This document shows, piece by piece, positions 34,745-43,430 of a DNA stretch of 55,173 bases. The DNA lies in the NCBI GenBank assembly GCA_030524225.1, contig JAUNGV010000014.1, positions 1-55,173 on the forward strand, in the 5' to 3' direction. Position 1 is the stretch's first letter. Every line of letters begins with the position of its first letter. The notes under the pieces were generated by a model, which had not been told where the DNA came from, did no database searches, and worked only from the letters and a program-made list of their open reading frames with translations. The stretch is from Eubacteriales bacterium. GTDB taxonomy: Bacteria > Bacillota > Clostridia > Lachnospirales > Lachnospiraceae. The position numbers and the translations under genes were made by a program.

Positions 34745-36520
34745 ATGTATTACAGCAGCGGTAACTATGAAGCATTTGCACGTCCCAGAAAACCGGCAGG
34801 CGTGGATTCCAAATCGGCATATCTCGTAGGCTCTGGTCTTGCGTCTCTCTCGGCGGCGTGTTTCCTTGTCAGAGACGGACAGATGAAGGGAGAGCATATC
34901 CATATTCTCGAGGAGGGGGAACTGCCGGGCGGCGCCTGCGACGGCATCAATGACCCGCAGAGAGGATACGTCATGCGCGGCGGCCGGGAGATGGACAATC
35001 ACTTTGAGTGTATGTGGGATCTGTTCCGCTCGATTCCGTCGATCGAGAGCGAGGACTGCTCCATTCTGGACGAGTACTACTGGCTCAATAAAGAGGATCC
35101 GAATTACTCCCTCTGCCGTGCGACGAAGAACCGGGGAGAGGATGCCCGCACGGACGGCAAATTCGGACTCTCCGATAAGGCGGCCATGGAGATCATGAAG
35201 CTCTTTATGACGCCGGATAAGGAACTGGAGAACAAGACGCTGGAGGATGTGTTCGACAAAGAATTCTTCGGGAGCAATTTCTGGATGTACTGGCGGACGA
35301 TGTTTGCGTTTGAAACATGGCACTCCGCCCTCGAGATGAAACTCTATATTCAGCGTTTCATTCATCACATCGGCGGTCTTCCGGATTTCACGGCGCTGCG
35401 CTTTACGCGGTATAATCAGTATGAGTCCATCATTCTCCCAATGGTTAAATATCTGGAGAACCACGGCGTGCGCTTCGAGTACGGTGTCAGGGTCACGAAC
35501 GTTCTCTTTGACATCACGAAGGAGAAAAAGGTGGCGCGCCGGATCGAGTGTATCCGGAACGGACAGCTGGATGCGATCGACCTGGTGGAGGACGACCTCG
35601 TATTCGTCACGAACGGAAGCTGCACGGAGAGCAGTGCCTACGGCGATCAGACCCACGCTCCGGTGATGGGGGTCAAAGACGGAGAGGGTGCGTGCTGGGA
35701 TCTGTGGAGAAATATCGCGCGGCAGGATCCCGCCTTCGGTCATCCGGAGAAATTCTGCTCCGACATTGCAAAGACCAACTGGGAGTCGGCGACGATCACG
35801 ACGCTGGACGACAAGATTCCGCCGTACATCCGCAAGATCTGCAAGAGAGATCCCTTCTCCGGCAAGGTCGTGACCGGCGGTATTATCACGGTGACGGATT
35901 CCTCCTGGCTGATGAGCTATACGCTGAACAGACAGCAGCAGTTCCGCGAGCAGGACAAGGATCAGCTCTGCGTGTGGGTGTACGGACTGTTTACGGACCG
36001 TCCGGGCGATTTTATCAAGAAGCCGATGCGGGAGTGCACCGGTATGGAAATCACGGAAGAGTGGCTCTATCACATGGGCGTGCCGGTGGATGAGATTCCG
36101 CATCTGGCGGCGCATTCCGCCAACAGCGTGCCGGTCATGATGCCGTATATTACCTCCTTCTTCATGCCGAGGCAGGCGGGCGACCGTCCGAATGTCGTGC
36201 CGGAGGGCTGTGTGAACTTCGCATTCCTCGGACAGTTCGCGGAGACGCCGAGAGATACGATCTTCACGACAGAGTACTCGGTGCGCACGGGCATGGAGGC
36301 GGTTTATACGCTGCTGGACATTGACCGCGGCGTGCCGGAGGTCTGGGGAAGCGTCTACGATGTGCGCTGCCTGCTCGATGCCACGAATAAGATGATGGAC
36401 GGGAAGAAGCTGGAGGAGATCAAACTCCCCCTGCCGGCCAAGGTAGCGATGGACGTCGCGGTGAAAAAGATGAAGGGGACGATCATAGAGGAACTGCTGC
36501 AGCGGTATCATTTGATTTGA
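34745..36520 (+). CDS. ohyA: Oleate hydratase
   Basis: The FAD-dependent enzyme of 591 residues adds water to the cis-9 double bond of oleic acid to give 10-hydroxystearic acid, which detoxifies unsaturated fatty acids. The nucleotide-binding start [17 protein letters not shown] is at about residues 28-44. PGGACDG and [16 protein letters not shown] are signature segments of the family (myosin-cross-reactive antigen, PF06100). Length is exactly that of characterised bacterial enzymes. The start has AGGAGG at 8 nt. It is the only gene of its unit, ended by a strong terminator, and the TetR gene upstream is the probable regulator. Confidence 0.95.
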   Translation: MYYSSGNYEAFARPRKPAGVDSKSAYLVGSGLASLSAACFLVRDGQMKGEHIHILEEGELPGGACDGINDPQRGYVMRGGREMDNHFECMWDLFRSIPSIESEDCSILDEYYWLNKEDPNYSLCRATKNRGEDARTDGKFGLSDKAAMEIMKLFMTPDKELENKTLEDVFDKEFFGSNFWMYWRTMFAFETWHSALEMKLYIQRFIHHIGGLPDFTALRFTRYNQYESIILPMVKYLENHGVRFEYGVRVTNVLFDITKEKKVARRIECIRNGQLDAIDLVEDDLVFVTNGSCTESSAYGDQTHAPVMGVKDGEGACWDLWRNIARQDPAFGHPEKFCSDIAKTNWESATITTLDDKIPPYIRKICKRDPFSGKVVTGGIITVTDSSWLMSYTLNRQQQFREQDKDQLCVWVYGLFTDRPGDFIKKPMRECTGMEITEEWLYHMGVPVDEIPHLAAHSANSVPVMMPYITSFFMPRQAGDRPNVVPEGCVNFAFLGQFAETPRDTIFTTEYSVRTGMEAVYTLLDIDRGVPEVWGSVYDVRCLLDATNKMMDGKKLEEIKLPLPAKVAMDVAVKKMKGTIIEELLQRYHLI

Positions 36521-36682
36521 GCAGCGAGCTTGTCTGATAACGGGGTGCAAGGACAGAAGCGGGGCTGAAACGTCGGTTGTAGCGCTGCTTGTGGAATCCT
36601 AAAGATCAGAATGGAATTATAAGAGTAGGAATGGAATTGTAAAATTAAGAAATAAAAGAAAAGCAAGACAGAAACGCATGAG

Positions 36683-36726
36683 AGAGCGGCGGATCGGGAA
36701 GAGAGCGATCCGCCGCTCTTTTCTCT
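36683..36726 (+). terminator. Rho-independent terminator after oleate hydratase
   Basis: A 14-bp perfect stem, AGAGCGGCGGATCG with its complement (36683-36696, 36706-36719), closes a 9-nt loop and runs into TTTTCTCT. The 390-bp gap around it (36521-36911) holds no gene. GGAATGGAATT(A/G)TAA occurs twice just before the terminator. The purine-rich GACGGGGGATTACAAT before 36912 is the next ribosome binding site. Confidence 0.9.
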
Positions 36727-36911
36727 ACGCGCAGTGGTTCACGGGGCCTTTTTTCCCGCACTGCAAAAAAGAGTGATTGCAAACCTCCGCGTGATTAGAG
36801 ATAATCAAAAGAAAAGACAAGAGGAATAGATCCGGAAGCGTGCGGCCTTGTGTGGGCCGGGACCACAGCAGAACCGGACATTTCTAATTAAAAGACGGGG
36901 GATTACAATCC

Positions 36912-38612
36912 ATGAAAGTACAGTGTGAGGCAAGGGTGTACAGCAGTCTGGTCAAAATTTTTCCGGAGGCGATGCCGCCGGTGCGGCAGCCGGAGTGCGG
37001 GAGGCTGACGGCGTTAAAGAATGAGAGGGTTTCTTTCCAGGTGGCATATGCGGTAAATGTGCCGGAGAGGGAGGAGCGCAGTGCGGCGCACCTGTGCGCG
37101 CGGGTGGAGGTGATCTCTCCGGTGGCGCGGTATGTGAAGGTGCGGGAAGTGATTTGCGTGCCGAACGACTATCCCTGTCATATCGCCTGTGACGACAATT
37201 ACCTGCGGACACAGCCGGGACTGTATCCGGATCTGCTGGCAGAGCTGCACGGCGGCATGGTTCGGATGGTACCGAACCGGTGGAAGGCTCTGTGGGTGGA
37301 CTTTTATCCGGATGAGAGCGCAGAGGCCGGAGAGTATGAGGTGCGGCTGCGCTTTCTCGACGAGCAGAGCGGGGAAGTGCTGTGCGAGGCGGAGCAGCGA
37401 ATCCTGCTGTATGACGCGGTGCTGCCAAAGCAGACGCTGAAGCGGACGGAGTGGTTTCACGCGGACTGTCTGGCGGATTACTATCATGTGCCGGTCTTTT
37501 CCGAAGAGCACTGGCGGATTCTGGAGAATTTTATCCGCTGTGCGGCGGAACACGGCATCAATATGCTGCTCACGCCGGTTTTCACACCGCCGCTTGATAC
37601 GGCGGTGGGCGGAGAGAGAACGACGGTGCAGCTGGTACGGGTTTGGGCTGATCAGGGACCGGAGGGCTGGAGATACCGATTTGACTTTGAACGGCTGATC
37701 CGCTGGATCAGACTGTGTCTGGACTGTGGAATTGAATACTTTGAGATCTCTCACCTTTTTACCCAGTGGGGAGCGGAGTGCGCGCCCAAGATTGTGGCCT
37801 GCGTGAACGGGGCGGAGTCGGAGAGCCGGATTTTCGGCTGGGATACGCCGGCGGTGGGTGGGGAATACACAGGGTTCCTCGAGGCGTTTTTGCCGGAGCT
37901 CTTAAAGGTGCTGGAGGCTGAGGGCGTGCGGCAGCGGAGCTTTTTCCATATCTCGGACGAGCCCTCCGCTGCGCAGCAGGAGAGCTACCGGGTGGCCAGG
38001 GAGAGCGTGGCCGGGCTGCTGCAGGGGCAGGTGATCATGGACGCACTCTCGGATGTGGAATTTTATGAAAAGGGGTATGTGACGCTGCCGGTGTGCGCGA
38101 GCGATCATATCCATGAATTTCTGAACCGCGGGGTGAGGAACGTCTGGTCCTATTACTGCACGGGACAGTGGAACGAGGTCAGCAACCGGTTCATCGCCAT
38201 GCCCTCCGCACGGAACCGGATTTACGGACTGCAGCTGTTCAAATACGGGATTGAGGGCTGTCTGCACTGGGGATTTAATTTCTACAATACGGCCCACTCC
38301 CGTTATCCGGTCAATCCGTTTGCCGATACGACGGGCGGTGGGGCTTTCCCGGGCGGAGATCCGTTCCTCGTGTATCCGGGGGAGGGTGGCGCGCCGCTGG
38401 GCTCGATCCGTCTGATGGTCTTTGAGGAGGCGATGAGCGATCTGCGCGCGATGAATATGCTGGCGGAGCGGATCGGACGGGAGGCGGTGATCGGAATGGC
38501 GCAGGAGGAACTGCCGTTTGAGATCACATTCCGAAACTACCCGCAGTCGGACTATTATCTGATTCACCTGCGCAACCGGATCAATGCGCGGATCGCGGAA
38601 CTGTTTGCGTGA
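36912..38612 (+). CDS. DUF4091 domain-containing protein (glycoside-hydrolase-like)
   Basis: The 566-residue protein has an N-terminal beta-rich part (about 1-170), with WKALWVDFYPDESAEAGEYEVRL-like pattern in shortened form WVDFYPDESAEAGEYEV. A TIM-barrel-like centre carries FHISDEPS, and the C-terminal DUF4091 region has FVVYPG-like FLVYPGEGGAPLGSIRLM. The latter is the hallmark of the domain, found in carbohydrate-active clusters of gut bacteria. FHISDEPS holds acidic residues that could be catalytic. No signal peptide is present, so it is probably cytoplasmic. It forms a unit with the ROK regulator that follows. Substrate is unknown. Confidence 0.82.
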   Translation: MKVQCEARVYSSLVKIFPEAMPPVRQPECGRLTALKNERVSFQVAYAVNVPEREERSAAHLCARVEVISPVARYVKVREVICVPNDYPCHIACDDNYLRTQPGLYPDLLAELHGGMVRMVPNRWKALWVDFYPDESAEAGEYEVRLRFLDEQSGEVLCEAEQRILLYDAVLPKQTLKRTEWFHADCLADYYHVPVFSEEHWRILENFIRCAAEHGINMLLTPVFTPPLDTAVGGERTTVQLVRVWADQGPEGWRYRFDFERLIRWIRLCLDCGIEYFEISHLFTQWGAECAPKIVACVNGAESESRIFGWDTPAVGGEYTGFLEAFLPELLKVLEAEGVRQRSFFHISDEPSAAQQESYRVARESVAGLLQGQVIMDALSDVEFYEKGYVTLPVCASDHIHEFLNRGVRNVWSYYCTGQWNEVSNRFIAMPSARNRIYGLQLFKYGIEGCLHWGFNFYNTAHSRYPVNPFADTTGGGAFPGGDPFLVYPGEGGAPLGSIRLMVFEEAMSDLRAMNMLAERIGREAVIGMAQEELPFEITFRNYPQSDYYLIHLRNRINARIAELFA

Positions 38613-38684
38613 CGCAGAAGCAGTCAGACCGGTATCACGGAGGCGGAAGGATACAGAGACACGGAGCGGACAGGAGAGAGAAGT

Positions 38685-39800
38685 ATGCGGCAGGAATCGG
38701 AGAAAATGGAACAGAAGCAGAGAAATAAGGTCAGGATTCTGAAATTTATCGTCTCCAGAGGCAGCACCTCCCGTCCGGAGATCGCATCGGCGCTTCATCT
38801 GAGCGTGCCGACGACGATGCAGCACGTCAAGGAGCTTCTGGCGGCGGGGCTGGTGACCGAGGAGGGGGAACTGGAGTCGAACGGAGGACGCAAGGCGCGG
38901 GCTCTGGCTATTGTGCGGGATGCGGCGTTTGCCTGCGGTGTGGATATCACGAAGCATCATATCTGCATGGCCCTCGTCAATGCACGCAGGGAGCTGATCG
39001 GGCACGAACGGATCCGATGCGATTTTTCCACGGATCTTTCCTATTTTGAAGCACTGGAAGATCGTCTGAGGGATTTCCTGAGCCGCGTCTGTCCGGAGCG
39101 GGAGAGGCTGGCGGGCGTCGGATTCTCCCTGCCAGGCTTTGTCGATAAGAAGAGAAATGTCCTCACGCGATCCGATGTTCTGCAGTGCTATAATGTGAGC
39201 TTTCAGGAACTGGAAGAGAGGCTGGGCGTTCCGGTGTCTGTGGAAAACGACGCGAACAGCGCGGCCTATGCGGAGTTTCGTGACCGGAACGAGGAGGCGG
39301 TGTACCTCTCTCTGAGCGGAACGGTAGGCGGCGCGATCTACTACGGGGAATCGCTGTATGAGGGAAATCACGCCAAGAGCGCGGAATTCGGGCATATGAT
39401 TATCAAAAAGGGCGGCAGGCGGTGCTATTGCGGGAAGAAAGGCTGCGTCGACGCCTATTGCAACACGGATCTGCTGCAGAAGGCCGGGGGCAGTCTCGAG
39501 GGATTCTTTGCCGGGTTGAGAGTGCAGGATCCTGTCATCATGGAAATCTGGGAGGATTATCTGGATAATCTGGCGCTGACAGTGGGGAATCTGCGCGTGA
39601 TTTTCGACTGCGATATTTATCTGGGGGGCTATCTGGGGGGCTATCTCGAGGAGTTTCTGCCGCAGCTGGCGGAGCGAACCGGGGGATACGACCGCATGGA
39701 GCCTGACCGCAGCTATATCCGGATCGGAAGGCATAAGCTGGAAGCCGCCGCCTACGGCGCGGCGCTCCCGTTCACGGAGCGGTTTCTGGAGAGGGCGTGA
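38685..39800 (+). CDS. ROK family transcriptional regulator (NagC/XylR type)
   Basis: The 371-residue protein has a winged helix-turn-helix at about residues 12-65 (STSRPEIASALHLSVPTTMQ). The ROK domain follows, with GVGFSLPGFVDKK, VENDANSAAYAEF and the zinc motif CYCGKKGCVDAYC, in which the three cysteines and a preceding histidine in AEFGHMII bind zinc. Such proteins are sugar-responsive repressors. The kinase-like site may still bind sugar. It is probably a regulator of the DUF4091 gene immediately upstream and perhaps of further sugar genes. The start at 38685 has GGAGAGAGAAGT in front. Confidence 0.9.
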   Translation: MRQESEKMEQKQRNKVRILKFIVSRGSTSRPEIASALHLSVPTTMQHVKELLAAGLVTEEGELESNGGRKARALAIVRDAAFACGVDITKHHICMALVNARRELIGHERIRCDFSTDLSYFEALEDRLRDFLSRVCPERERLAGVGFSLPGFVDKKRNVLTRSDVLQCYNVSFQELEERLGVPVSVENDANSAAYAEFRDRNEEAVYLSLSGTVGGAIYYGESLYEGNHAKSAEFGHMIIKKGGRRCYCGKKGCVDAYCNTDLLQKAGGSLEGFFAGLRVQDPVIMEIWEDYLDNLALTVGNLRVIFDCDIYLGGYLGGYLEEFLPQLAERTGGYDRMEPDRSYIRIGRHKLEAAAYGAALPFTERFLERA

Positions 39801-39871
39801 CATATCTGCTGACATTCGGGCTGTGCAGAGGCTTCTGTAACACATGGGATACAAAATAATAAGCGAATAGG

Positions 39872-39907
39872 AGCAAGTCTTTTTTTACATAAAGGACTTG
39901 CTTTTTT
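39872..39907 (+). terminator. Rho-independent terminator after the ROK gene
   Basis: AGCAAGTC and following T residues pair with AAAGGACTTGC over about 11 bp (39872-39883, 39891-39902). The loop is TTTACAT and six T residues follow. It lies about 70 bp downstream of the stop codon. Confidence 0.88.
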
Positions 39908-39908
39908 G

Positions 39909-40076
39909 ATGAAAAAGAATGATAATGCTTTATATAAGTTGTTTATAAAAGAAAACTATATTAAGGATTTAAGAGGGGATAAGGAACAGAAAGAGCAAAA
40001 TATACAAAGTTTAAACAACGGTTTGGTTAGTCCTGACTGGCTGTTAGGTATCCAACCAACACCACTCTTATTGTAG
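39909..40076 (+). CDS. Possible 55-residue orphan ORF or gene remnant
   Basis: An ATG inside the T run of the preceding terminator opens 55 codons (start MKKNDNALYKLFIKENYI, end GIQPTPLLL). The composition is protein-like, but AT-rich codons differ from the GC-rich neighbours. No ribosome binding site precedes it, so translation from this ATG is doubtful. It may be the tail of a gene lost by deletion. I recognise no family. Confidence 0.25.
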   Translation: MKKNDNALYKLFIKENYIKDLRGDKEQKEQNIQSLNNGLVSPDWLLGIQPTPLLL

Positions 40077-40086
40077 GAGGAGACAA

Positions 40087-40225
40087 GATTGAAAAATAAG
40101 CTCGATAGCTTATTTTTCAATCCCGAGATTTGTGCTGGAGCGTCACAAATCACAATACATGGCAGACGCAAATTGGAGATTTGCGTCGCCTTCGTCGCGA
40201 GAATCGCTCCGGAATGGAGGAAATG
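40087..40225 (+). promoter_or_regulatory. Structured leader, copy B, in front of the zinc dehydrogenase gene
   Basis: P1 is a 15-bp perfect hairpin, GATTGAAAAATAAGC with its complement (40087-40101, 40108-40122) and the loop TCGATA. P2 is GATTTGTG/CACAAATC (40127-40134, 40144-40151) with the loop CTGGAGCGT. P3 is GACGCAAAT/ATTTGCGTC (40165-40173, 40179-40187). CGCTCC (40205-40210) complements GGAGCG in the P2 loop (40137-40142). CTCC (40207-40210) can instead pair with the Shine-Dalgarno GGAG (40216-40219) across GGAAT. The start ATG lies 5 nt after GGAGG. Confidence 0.78.
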
Positions 40226-41284
40226 ATGACCAAAATGTTGAAAAAAACCATGAAAACTGCAGTGATGACCTCTCTCGGCAAGATCGAGATGCAGGAGAGG
40301 CCGATTCCGGAGCCGAAGGAGAATGAAGCGCTCGTGAAGCTGGAGTATGTGGGGATCTGCGGCAGCGACCTGCACTATTACGAGACCGGAGCGATCGGAG
40401 AGTTTGTCGTCCAATATCCGTTTGTGCTGGGACACGAGCCGGGCGGCACGGTGGTGGCAGTCGGAGGCAAGGTGACGAACGTCAAGGTGGGCGACCGGGT
40501 GGCGCTTGAGCCGGGAAAGACCTGCGGCCACTGCGAGTTCTGCCGGACGGGACGTTATAATCTCTGCCCGGACGTCGTGTTCTTCGCGACGCCTCCGGTG
40601 GACGGCGTCTTTCAGGAGTATGTGGCGCACGAGGCTGGACTGTGTTTCAAGCTGCCGGACAATGTCAGCACGCTGGAGGGTGCGCTGATCGAGCCTCTGG
40701 CGGTCGGTTTCCACGCGGCCAATCAGGGCGGCGCGAAGATCGGTCAGACCGCGGTCGTAATGGGAGCGGGCTGCATCGGTCTCGTGTCGATGATGGCACT
40801 GAAGGCGGAGGGCGTCTCCCGCGTATACGTTGTGGACATTATGGAAAAGAGGCTGGAAAAGGCGCTGGAGCTCGGTGCGGATGCGGTGATCAACGGTGCG
40901 AAAGAGGACGCGGTGGAAGCGGTCAGAAGGCTGACCGGTGGAGCGGGCTGTGATCTGTGCATTGAGACGGCTGGCACGCAGATTACAACGGCGCAGACGA
41001 TCCACATGACGAAGAAAGGAGCAACGATCGTACTCGTGGGCTACAGCAAGACCGGGGAGATGACGCTTCCGATGAGTCTGGCGCTTGACAAGGAGCTGAC
41101 GTTTAAGACGGTGTTCCGCTACCGTCATATCTATCCGATGGCGATCGACGCCGTGGCGGCGGGAAAGGTGAATTTAAAGGGGATTGTGACGAATGTGTTC
41201 GATCTCGACGACGCGCAGGAGGCGATGGACTACAGCGTGCACCACAAAGAGGACGTGGTGAAGTCGGTGATTAAGATCGGATAA
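40226..41284 (+). CDS. Zinc-dependent NAD(P) alcohol dehydrogenase, sorbitol/xylitol dehydrogenase type
   Basis: The 352-residue medium-chain dehydrogenase oxidises a polyol to a ketose or the reverse. The catalytic zinc site is marked by GICGSDLHYY and GHEPGGTVV with the partner E in LIEPLAV. The structural zinc cysteines are in CGHCEFCRTGRYNLC, and the Rossmann motif is GAGCIGLVSMMAL. The pattern is closest to sorbitol/xylitol/L-iditol dehydrogenases, and the exact polyol is unknown. Two adjacent ATGs occur. The second, at 40226, has GGAGG at 5 nt, exactly as in the sister leader before 42528. It is a single-gene unit following the structured leader. Confidence 0.9.
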   Translation: MTKMLKKTMKTAVMTSLGKIEMQERPIPEPKENEALVKLEYVGICGSDLHYYETGAIGEFVVQYPFVLGHEPGGTVVAVGGKVTNVKVGDRVALEPGKTCGHCEFCRTGRYNLCPDVVFFATPPVDGVFQEYVAHEAGLCFKLPDNVSTLEGALIEPLAVGFHAANQGGAKIGQTAVVMGAGCIGLVSMMALKAEGVSRVYVVDIMEKRLEKALELGADAVINGAKEDAVEAVRRLTGGAGCDLCIETAGTQITTAQTIHMTKKGATIVLVGYSKTGEMTLPMSLALDKELTFKTVFRYRHIYPMAIDAVAAGKVNLKGIVTNVFDLDDAQEAMDYSVHHKEDVVKSVIKIG

Positions 41285-41579
41285 AAGAGAGGGCGGTGTG
41301 ATCGCGGTGATCATACCGCCCTGTGTCGTGAAGGCATATCGGGACAGAAGCACGCGACGCGCTGGAGATTGTCTGGCCGATTCAGAACAGGGCAAAGGAT
41401 TGCCCGGATCATTCCACAATGATACACGATGATAAGACACAAAAGAGGGTTCACTGATATAATGAAACAAAGGCAATGATTTTGTGCAGACCATGACATT
41501 TATTTATTGCTGAGAATAGGGCTGTTTTTGACGTAATAGAATATGCTGCAGCAGCGGGGAGATACAAAAATGCAAAAAA
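41285..41579 (+). other. Intergenic region after the zinc dehydrogenase gene
   Basis: A 13-bp hairpin, GGGCGGT-G-TGATC pairing with GATCA-T-ACCGCCC (41291-41303, 41309-41321), lies directly after the stop codon and probably ends the transcript. No T run follows it on this strand. The remaining 250 bp show no gene. They should hold the promoter of the methyltransferase gene. Confidence 0.5.
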
Positions 41580-41608
41580 CGCTCCGGAATGGGGAGGGGC
41601 CGATTTCA
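41580..41608 (+). promoter_or_regulatory. 3' end of the structured leader (fragment, copy G) before the methyltransferase gene
   Basis: CGCTCCGGAATGGGGAGGGG (41580-41599) matches the last part of copies A-E, including the CTCC/GGAAT/Shine-Dalgarno module. No P2 or P3 hairpin lies upstream. The anti-Shine-Dalgarno pairing remains possible, but the competing pseudoknot does not. I read it as a truncated copy. Confidence 0.6.
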
Positions 41609-42301
41609 ATGACAAATGACAAAAAAATCTCCAAAATAACAGGTGATAAAATCACCGCCTCCTACCGGCAGTCAAAGTCGATTTATGATGATGTGCTGAC
41701 GCAGAGCAGGTGGTGGAGCAGGCTGTATATCCGTCTGTTCTGGGGCGGAGTGGACGACAATGTGATTGCGGAGAAATTGCTGCGCCTGATTCCGGATGAT
41801 TTTGCCGGGAAACTGCTGGATGTACCGGTCGGAACAGCAGTATTCACACATCGCAGGTATGGGCAGCTGCGCGGCGCGCAGATCACTTGTCTGGATTACA
41901 GTCCGGATATGCTGGAGCAGGCAAGAGTGCGCTTTGCCGCCAGTGGCCTTTCCGGAATTGCGCTGGTGCAGGGGGACGTGGGAAAGCTTCCGTTTGGAGA
42001 GGCGTCCTTTGACATGGTGCTGAGCATGAACGGGTTTCACGCGTTTCCGCAGAAGGAGGAGGCGTACGGAGAGATCCGCCGCGTCCTGCGAAGAGGCGGG
42101 AGGCTTCTCGCCTGCTTTTATGTGCGGGGAGAATCGCGTGTTACGGACGCGCTGGTAGGTGCTGTTCTGGCGAGGAAGGGGTGGTTTACGCCGCCGTTCG
42201 AGACGGTTTCGTCGCTTCGGGCACGCCTGCAGGCTGATTATGAGATCGAGGAGTTTCATGTCAAGGGATCGATGGTATGGTTTGGCGTGGTGAAGAAATA
42301 G
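41609..42301 (+). CDS. Class I SAM-dependent methyltransferase (Methyltransf_11-like)
   Basis: The 230-residue protein has the AdoMet fold. A variant motif I LLDVPVGTAVFTHRRY, an acidic loop ITCLDYSPDMLEQAR, LVQGDVGKLPFGEASFDMVLSMNGFHAF and RRVLRRGGRLLACFYV appear in the expected order. It resembles the UbiE/Methyltransf_11 small-molecule methyltransferases. Motif I is DVPVGTAVF where DxGxGTG is usual, so it may be specialised. The substrate is unknown. The frame is open to 41543. The ATG at 41609 follows GGGGAGGGG and fits the leader module, so I use it. There are no functionally related neighbours. Confidence 0.82.
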   Translation: MTNDKKISKITGDKITASYRQSKSIYDDVLTQSRWWSRLYIRLFWGGVDDNVIAEKLLRLIPDDFAGKLLDVPVGTAVFTHRRYGQLRGAQITCLDYSPDMLEQARVRFAASGLSGIALVQGDVGKLPFGEASFDMVLSMNGFHAFPQKEEAYGEIRRVLRRGGRLLACFYVRGESRVTDALVGAVLARKGWFTPPFETVSSLRARLQADYEIEEFHVKGSMVWFGVVKK

Positions 42302-42389
42302 TTTGCAGCCGGAGCCTGTTTTGTGAAATTCCCCTAAATTTTGATGTTTTCGGTGCACCTGCGCAAAGAAGGCGTTGGAAGGGGAAAAA

Positions 42390-42527
42390 GATTGAAAAAT
42401 AAGCTCGATAGCTTATTTTTCAATCCCGAGATTTGTGCAGGAGCGTCACAAATCTCGATCATGGCAGACGCAAATTGGATATTTGCGTCGCCCCGTCGCG
42501 CGAAAGCGCTCCGGAATGGAGGAAATC
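42390..42527 (+). promoter_or_regulatory. Structured leader, copy C, in front of the DUF3791/DUF3990 cassette
   Basis: P1 is identical to copy B (42390-42425). P2 is extended to 11 bp, CGAGATTTGTG with CACAAATCTCG (42427-42437, 42447-42457), with the loop CAGGAGCGT. P3 is GACGCAAAT/ATTTGCGTC (42467-42489). A small GCGC-GAAA-GCGC hairpin (42498-42509) overlaps the pseudoknot strand CGCTCC (42507-42512), which complements GGAGCG (42440-42445). CTCC (42509-42512) can pair with the Shine-Dalgarno GGAG (42518-42521). The ATG at 42528 lies 5 nt after GGAGG. Confidence 0.78.
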
Positions 42528-42752
42528 ATGTATAATAAAATAAGAAGAAGCTTTGAAATTACATATTTTCCAAGGATGAATGTCAGCTGTGAGTTAAGTG
42601 ACAGAGCAGGAATAGCTGTAAAAATGCGAACGGGTGGCGGAGGAGAATGGCATGACGAGAAAAGAGGAAATTTTGTATATGCAGACGCGGCTGTTCCGGC
42701 TGGCTGTGAATCGATGGAACAAAACGGAGGAGGAGGTCGCTGCTATCTTTGA
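42528..42752 (+). CDS. Short ORF directly behind leader C, possibly a broken gene
   Basis: The frame starts at the ATG that the leader's ribosome binding site serves. It encodes 74 residues (MYNKIRRSFEITYFP and onward), and more than half of it overlaps the DUF3791 gene in another frame. The second half is therefore unlikely to be under selection as protein. The first 40 codons may be the start of a gene that was interrupted when the DUF3791/DUF3990 genes came in, or a leader ORF coupled to them. I recognise no family. Confidence 0.35.
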   Translation: MYNKIRRSFEITYFPRMNVSCELSDRAGIAVKMRTGGGGEWHDEKRGNFVYADAAVPAGCESMEQNGGGGRCYL

Positions 42753-42870
42753 TCAGTATGCCGTTTGTGAATATGTGGAGGAGGGATACGACCTTCTCCA
42801 TATGGAAGGCGATGCAGCGGTGATGGCAGAGATTGAGGAAATGATAAGAACAAAGGGAGCTGTGCTATGA
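42652..42870 (+). CDS. DUF3791 domain-containing protein
   Basis: The 72-residue protein matches the DUF3791 pattern. It opens MTRKEEILYMQTRLFRLAV, has a helical middle NKTEEEVAAIFDQYAVCEYV, and ends with EGYDLLHMEGDAAVMAEIEE. DUF3791 genes regularly sit before DUF3990 genes in Clostridia, and the pair is suspected to act as a toxin-antitoxin-like or signalling module. The start has GGAGGAG at 8 nt. The stop overlaps the DUF3990 start (ATGA), so translation is coupled. If the system is a toxin-antitoxin pair, this small acidic protein would be the antitoxin candidate, which is inference. Confidence 0.8.
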   Translation: MTRKEEILYMQTRLFRLAVNRWNKTEEEVAAIFDQYAVCEYVEEGYDLLHMEGDAAVMAEIEEMIRTKGAVL

Positions 42871-43430
42871 TTCTGTATTCGGGGATTACCTTGTATCACG
42901 GCAGTTATGCGCTTGTGGAAGCACCGGATTTGGCGATGTGCAGTCCGTACAAAGATTTTGGAAAGGGCTTTTATCTGACGACCTCAAAACGACAGGCGGC
43001 TGCTTTTGTAAAAAGTGCGGTGGCTAAAGCGAAGAGACGCGGAGAATTGCAAAGGGATATTTCTTTCGGGTATGTGAGCAAATATCGGTTCAAACCGTTG
43101 GAAGAGGCGCAGATTTATGAATTTGAGGGGGCGGATGTCCAGTGGCTTCACTGTGTGGCGGCTCATCGCAGAGGTGATACGTCCCTGTTTCCGGGAGAAG
43201 AATGGGCAAACTATGATATCCTGGCGGGAAAGGTAGCAAACGACAGAACCAATCCGACGATTACCGCCTATTTATCCGGGCTGTTCGGGGAAATCGGGAC
43301 TGGGCAGGCGGACGGGAGATGTATTGAAATGCTGTTGCCGGATCAACTGGAAAATCAGATTTGTCTGCGGACGGAGCGAGCGCTTTCCTGTCTCGTTTTT
43401 GAAGGGAGTGAAAAAATTGTATGGCAGTAA
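42867..43430 (+). CDS. DUF3990 protein, ADP-ribosyltransferase-fold candidate toxin
   Basis: The protein of 187 residues has the DUF3990 motifs TLYHGSYALVEAPDL and DFGKGFYLTTSKRQA. The histidine in YHG, the tyrosine in GFY and a later glutamate, perhaps in GRCIEML, resemble the H-Y-E active-site set of ADP-ribosyltransferases. The fold assignment is from family knowledge and the catalytic set is inferred. It would modify a cellular target with NAD if active. It overlaps both neighbours: its start lies within the DUF3791 stop and its end overlaps the next start by 10 nt. The three genes therefore form one translational unit. Confidence 0.78.
   Translation: MILYSGITLYHGSYALVEAPDLAMCSPYKDFGKGFYLTTSKRQAAAFVKSAVAKAKRRGELQRDISFGYVSKYRFKPLEEAQIYEFEGADVQWLHCVAAHRRGDTSLFPGEEWANYDILAGKVANDRTNPTITAYLSGLFGEIGTGQADGRCIEMLLPDQLENQICLRTERALSCLVFEGSEKIVWQ

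Noticed and set aside
36952-39854. Long open frames on the minus strand opposite the DUF4091 and ROK genes
   Set aside because: They are Arg/His/Pro-rich shadows caused by GC-rich third positions of the real genes, without starts or motifs. The same applies to long minus-strand frames opposite oleate hydratase, glpK, the Zn dehydrogenase, uxaA and the membrane protein gene.
40087-40122. Hairpin P1 of the leader as a rho-independent terminator
   Set aside because: The stem is perfect but no T run follows it in any copy, and the conserved leader continues downstream.
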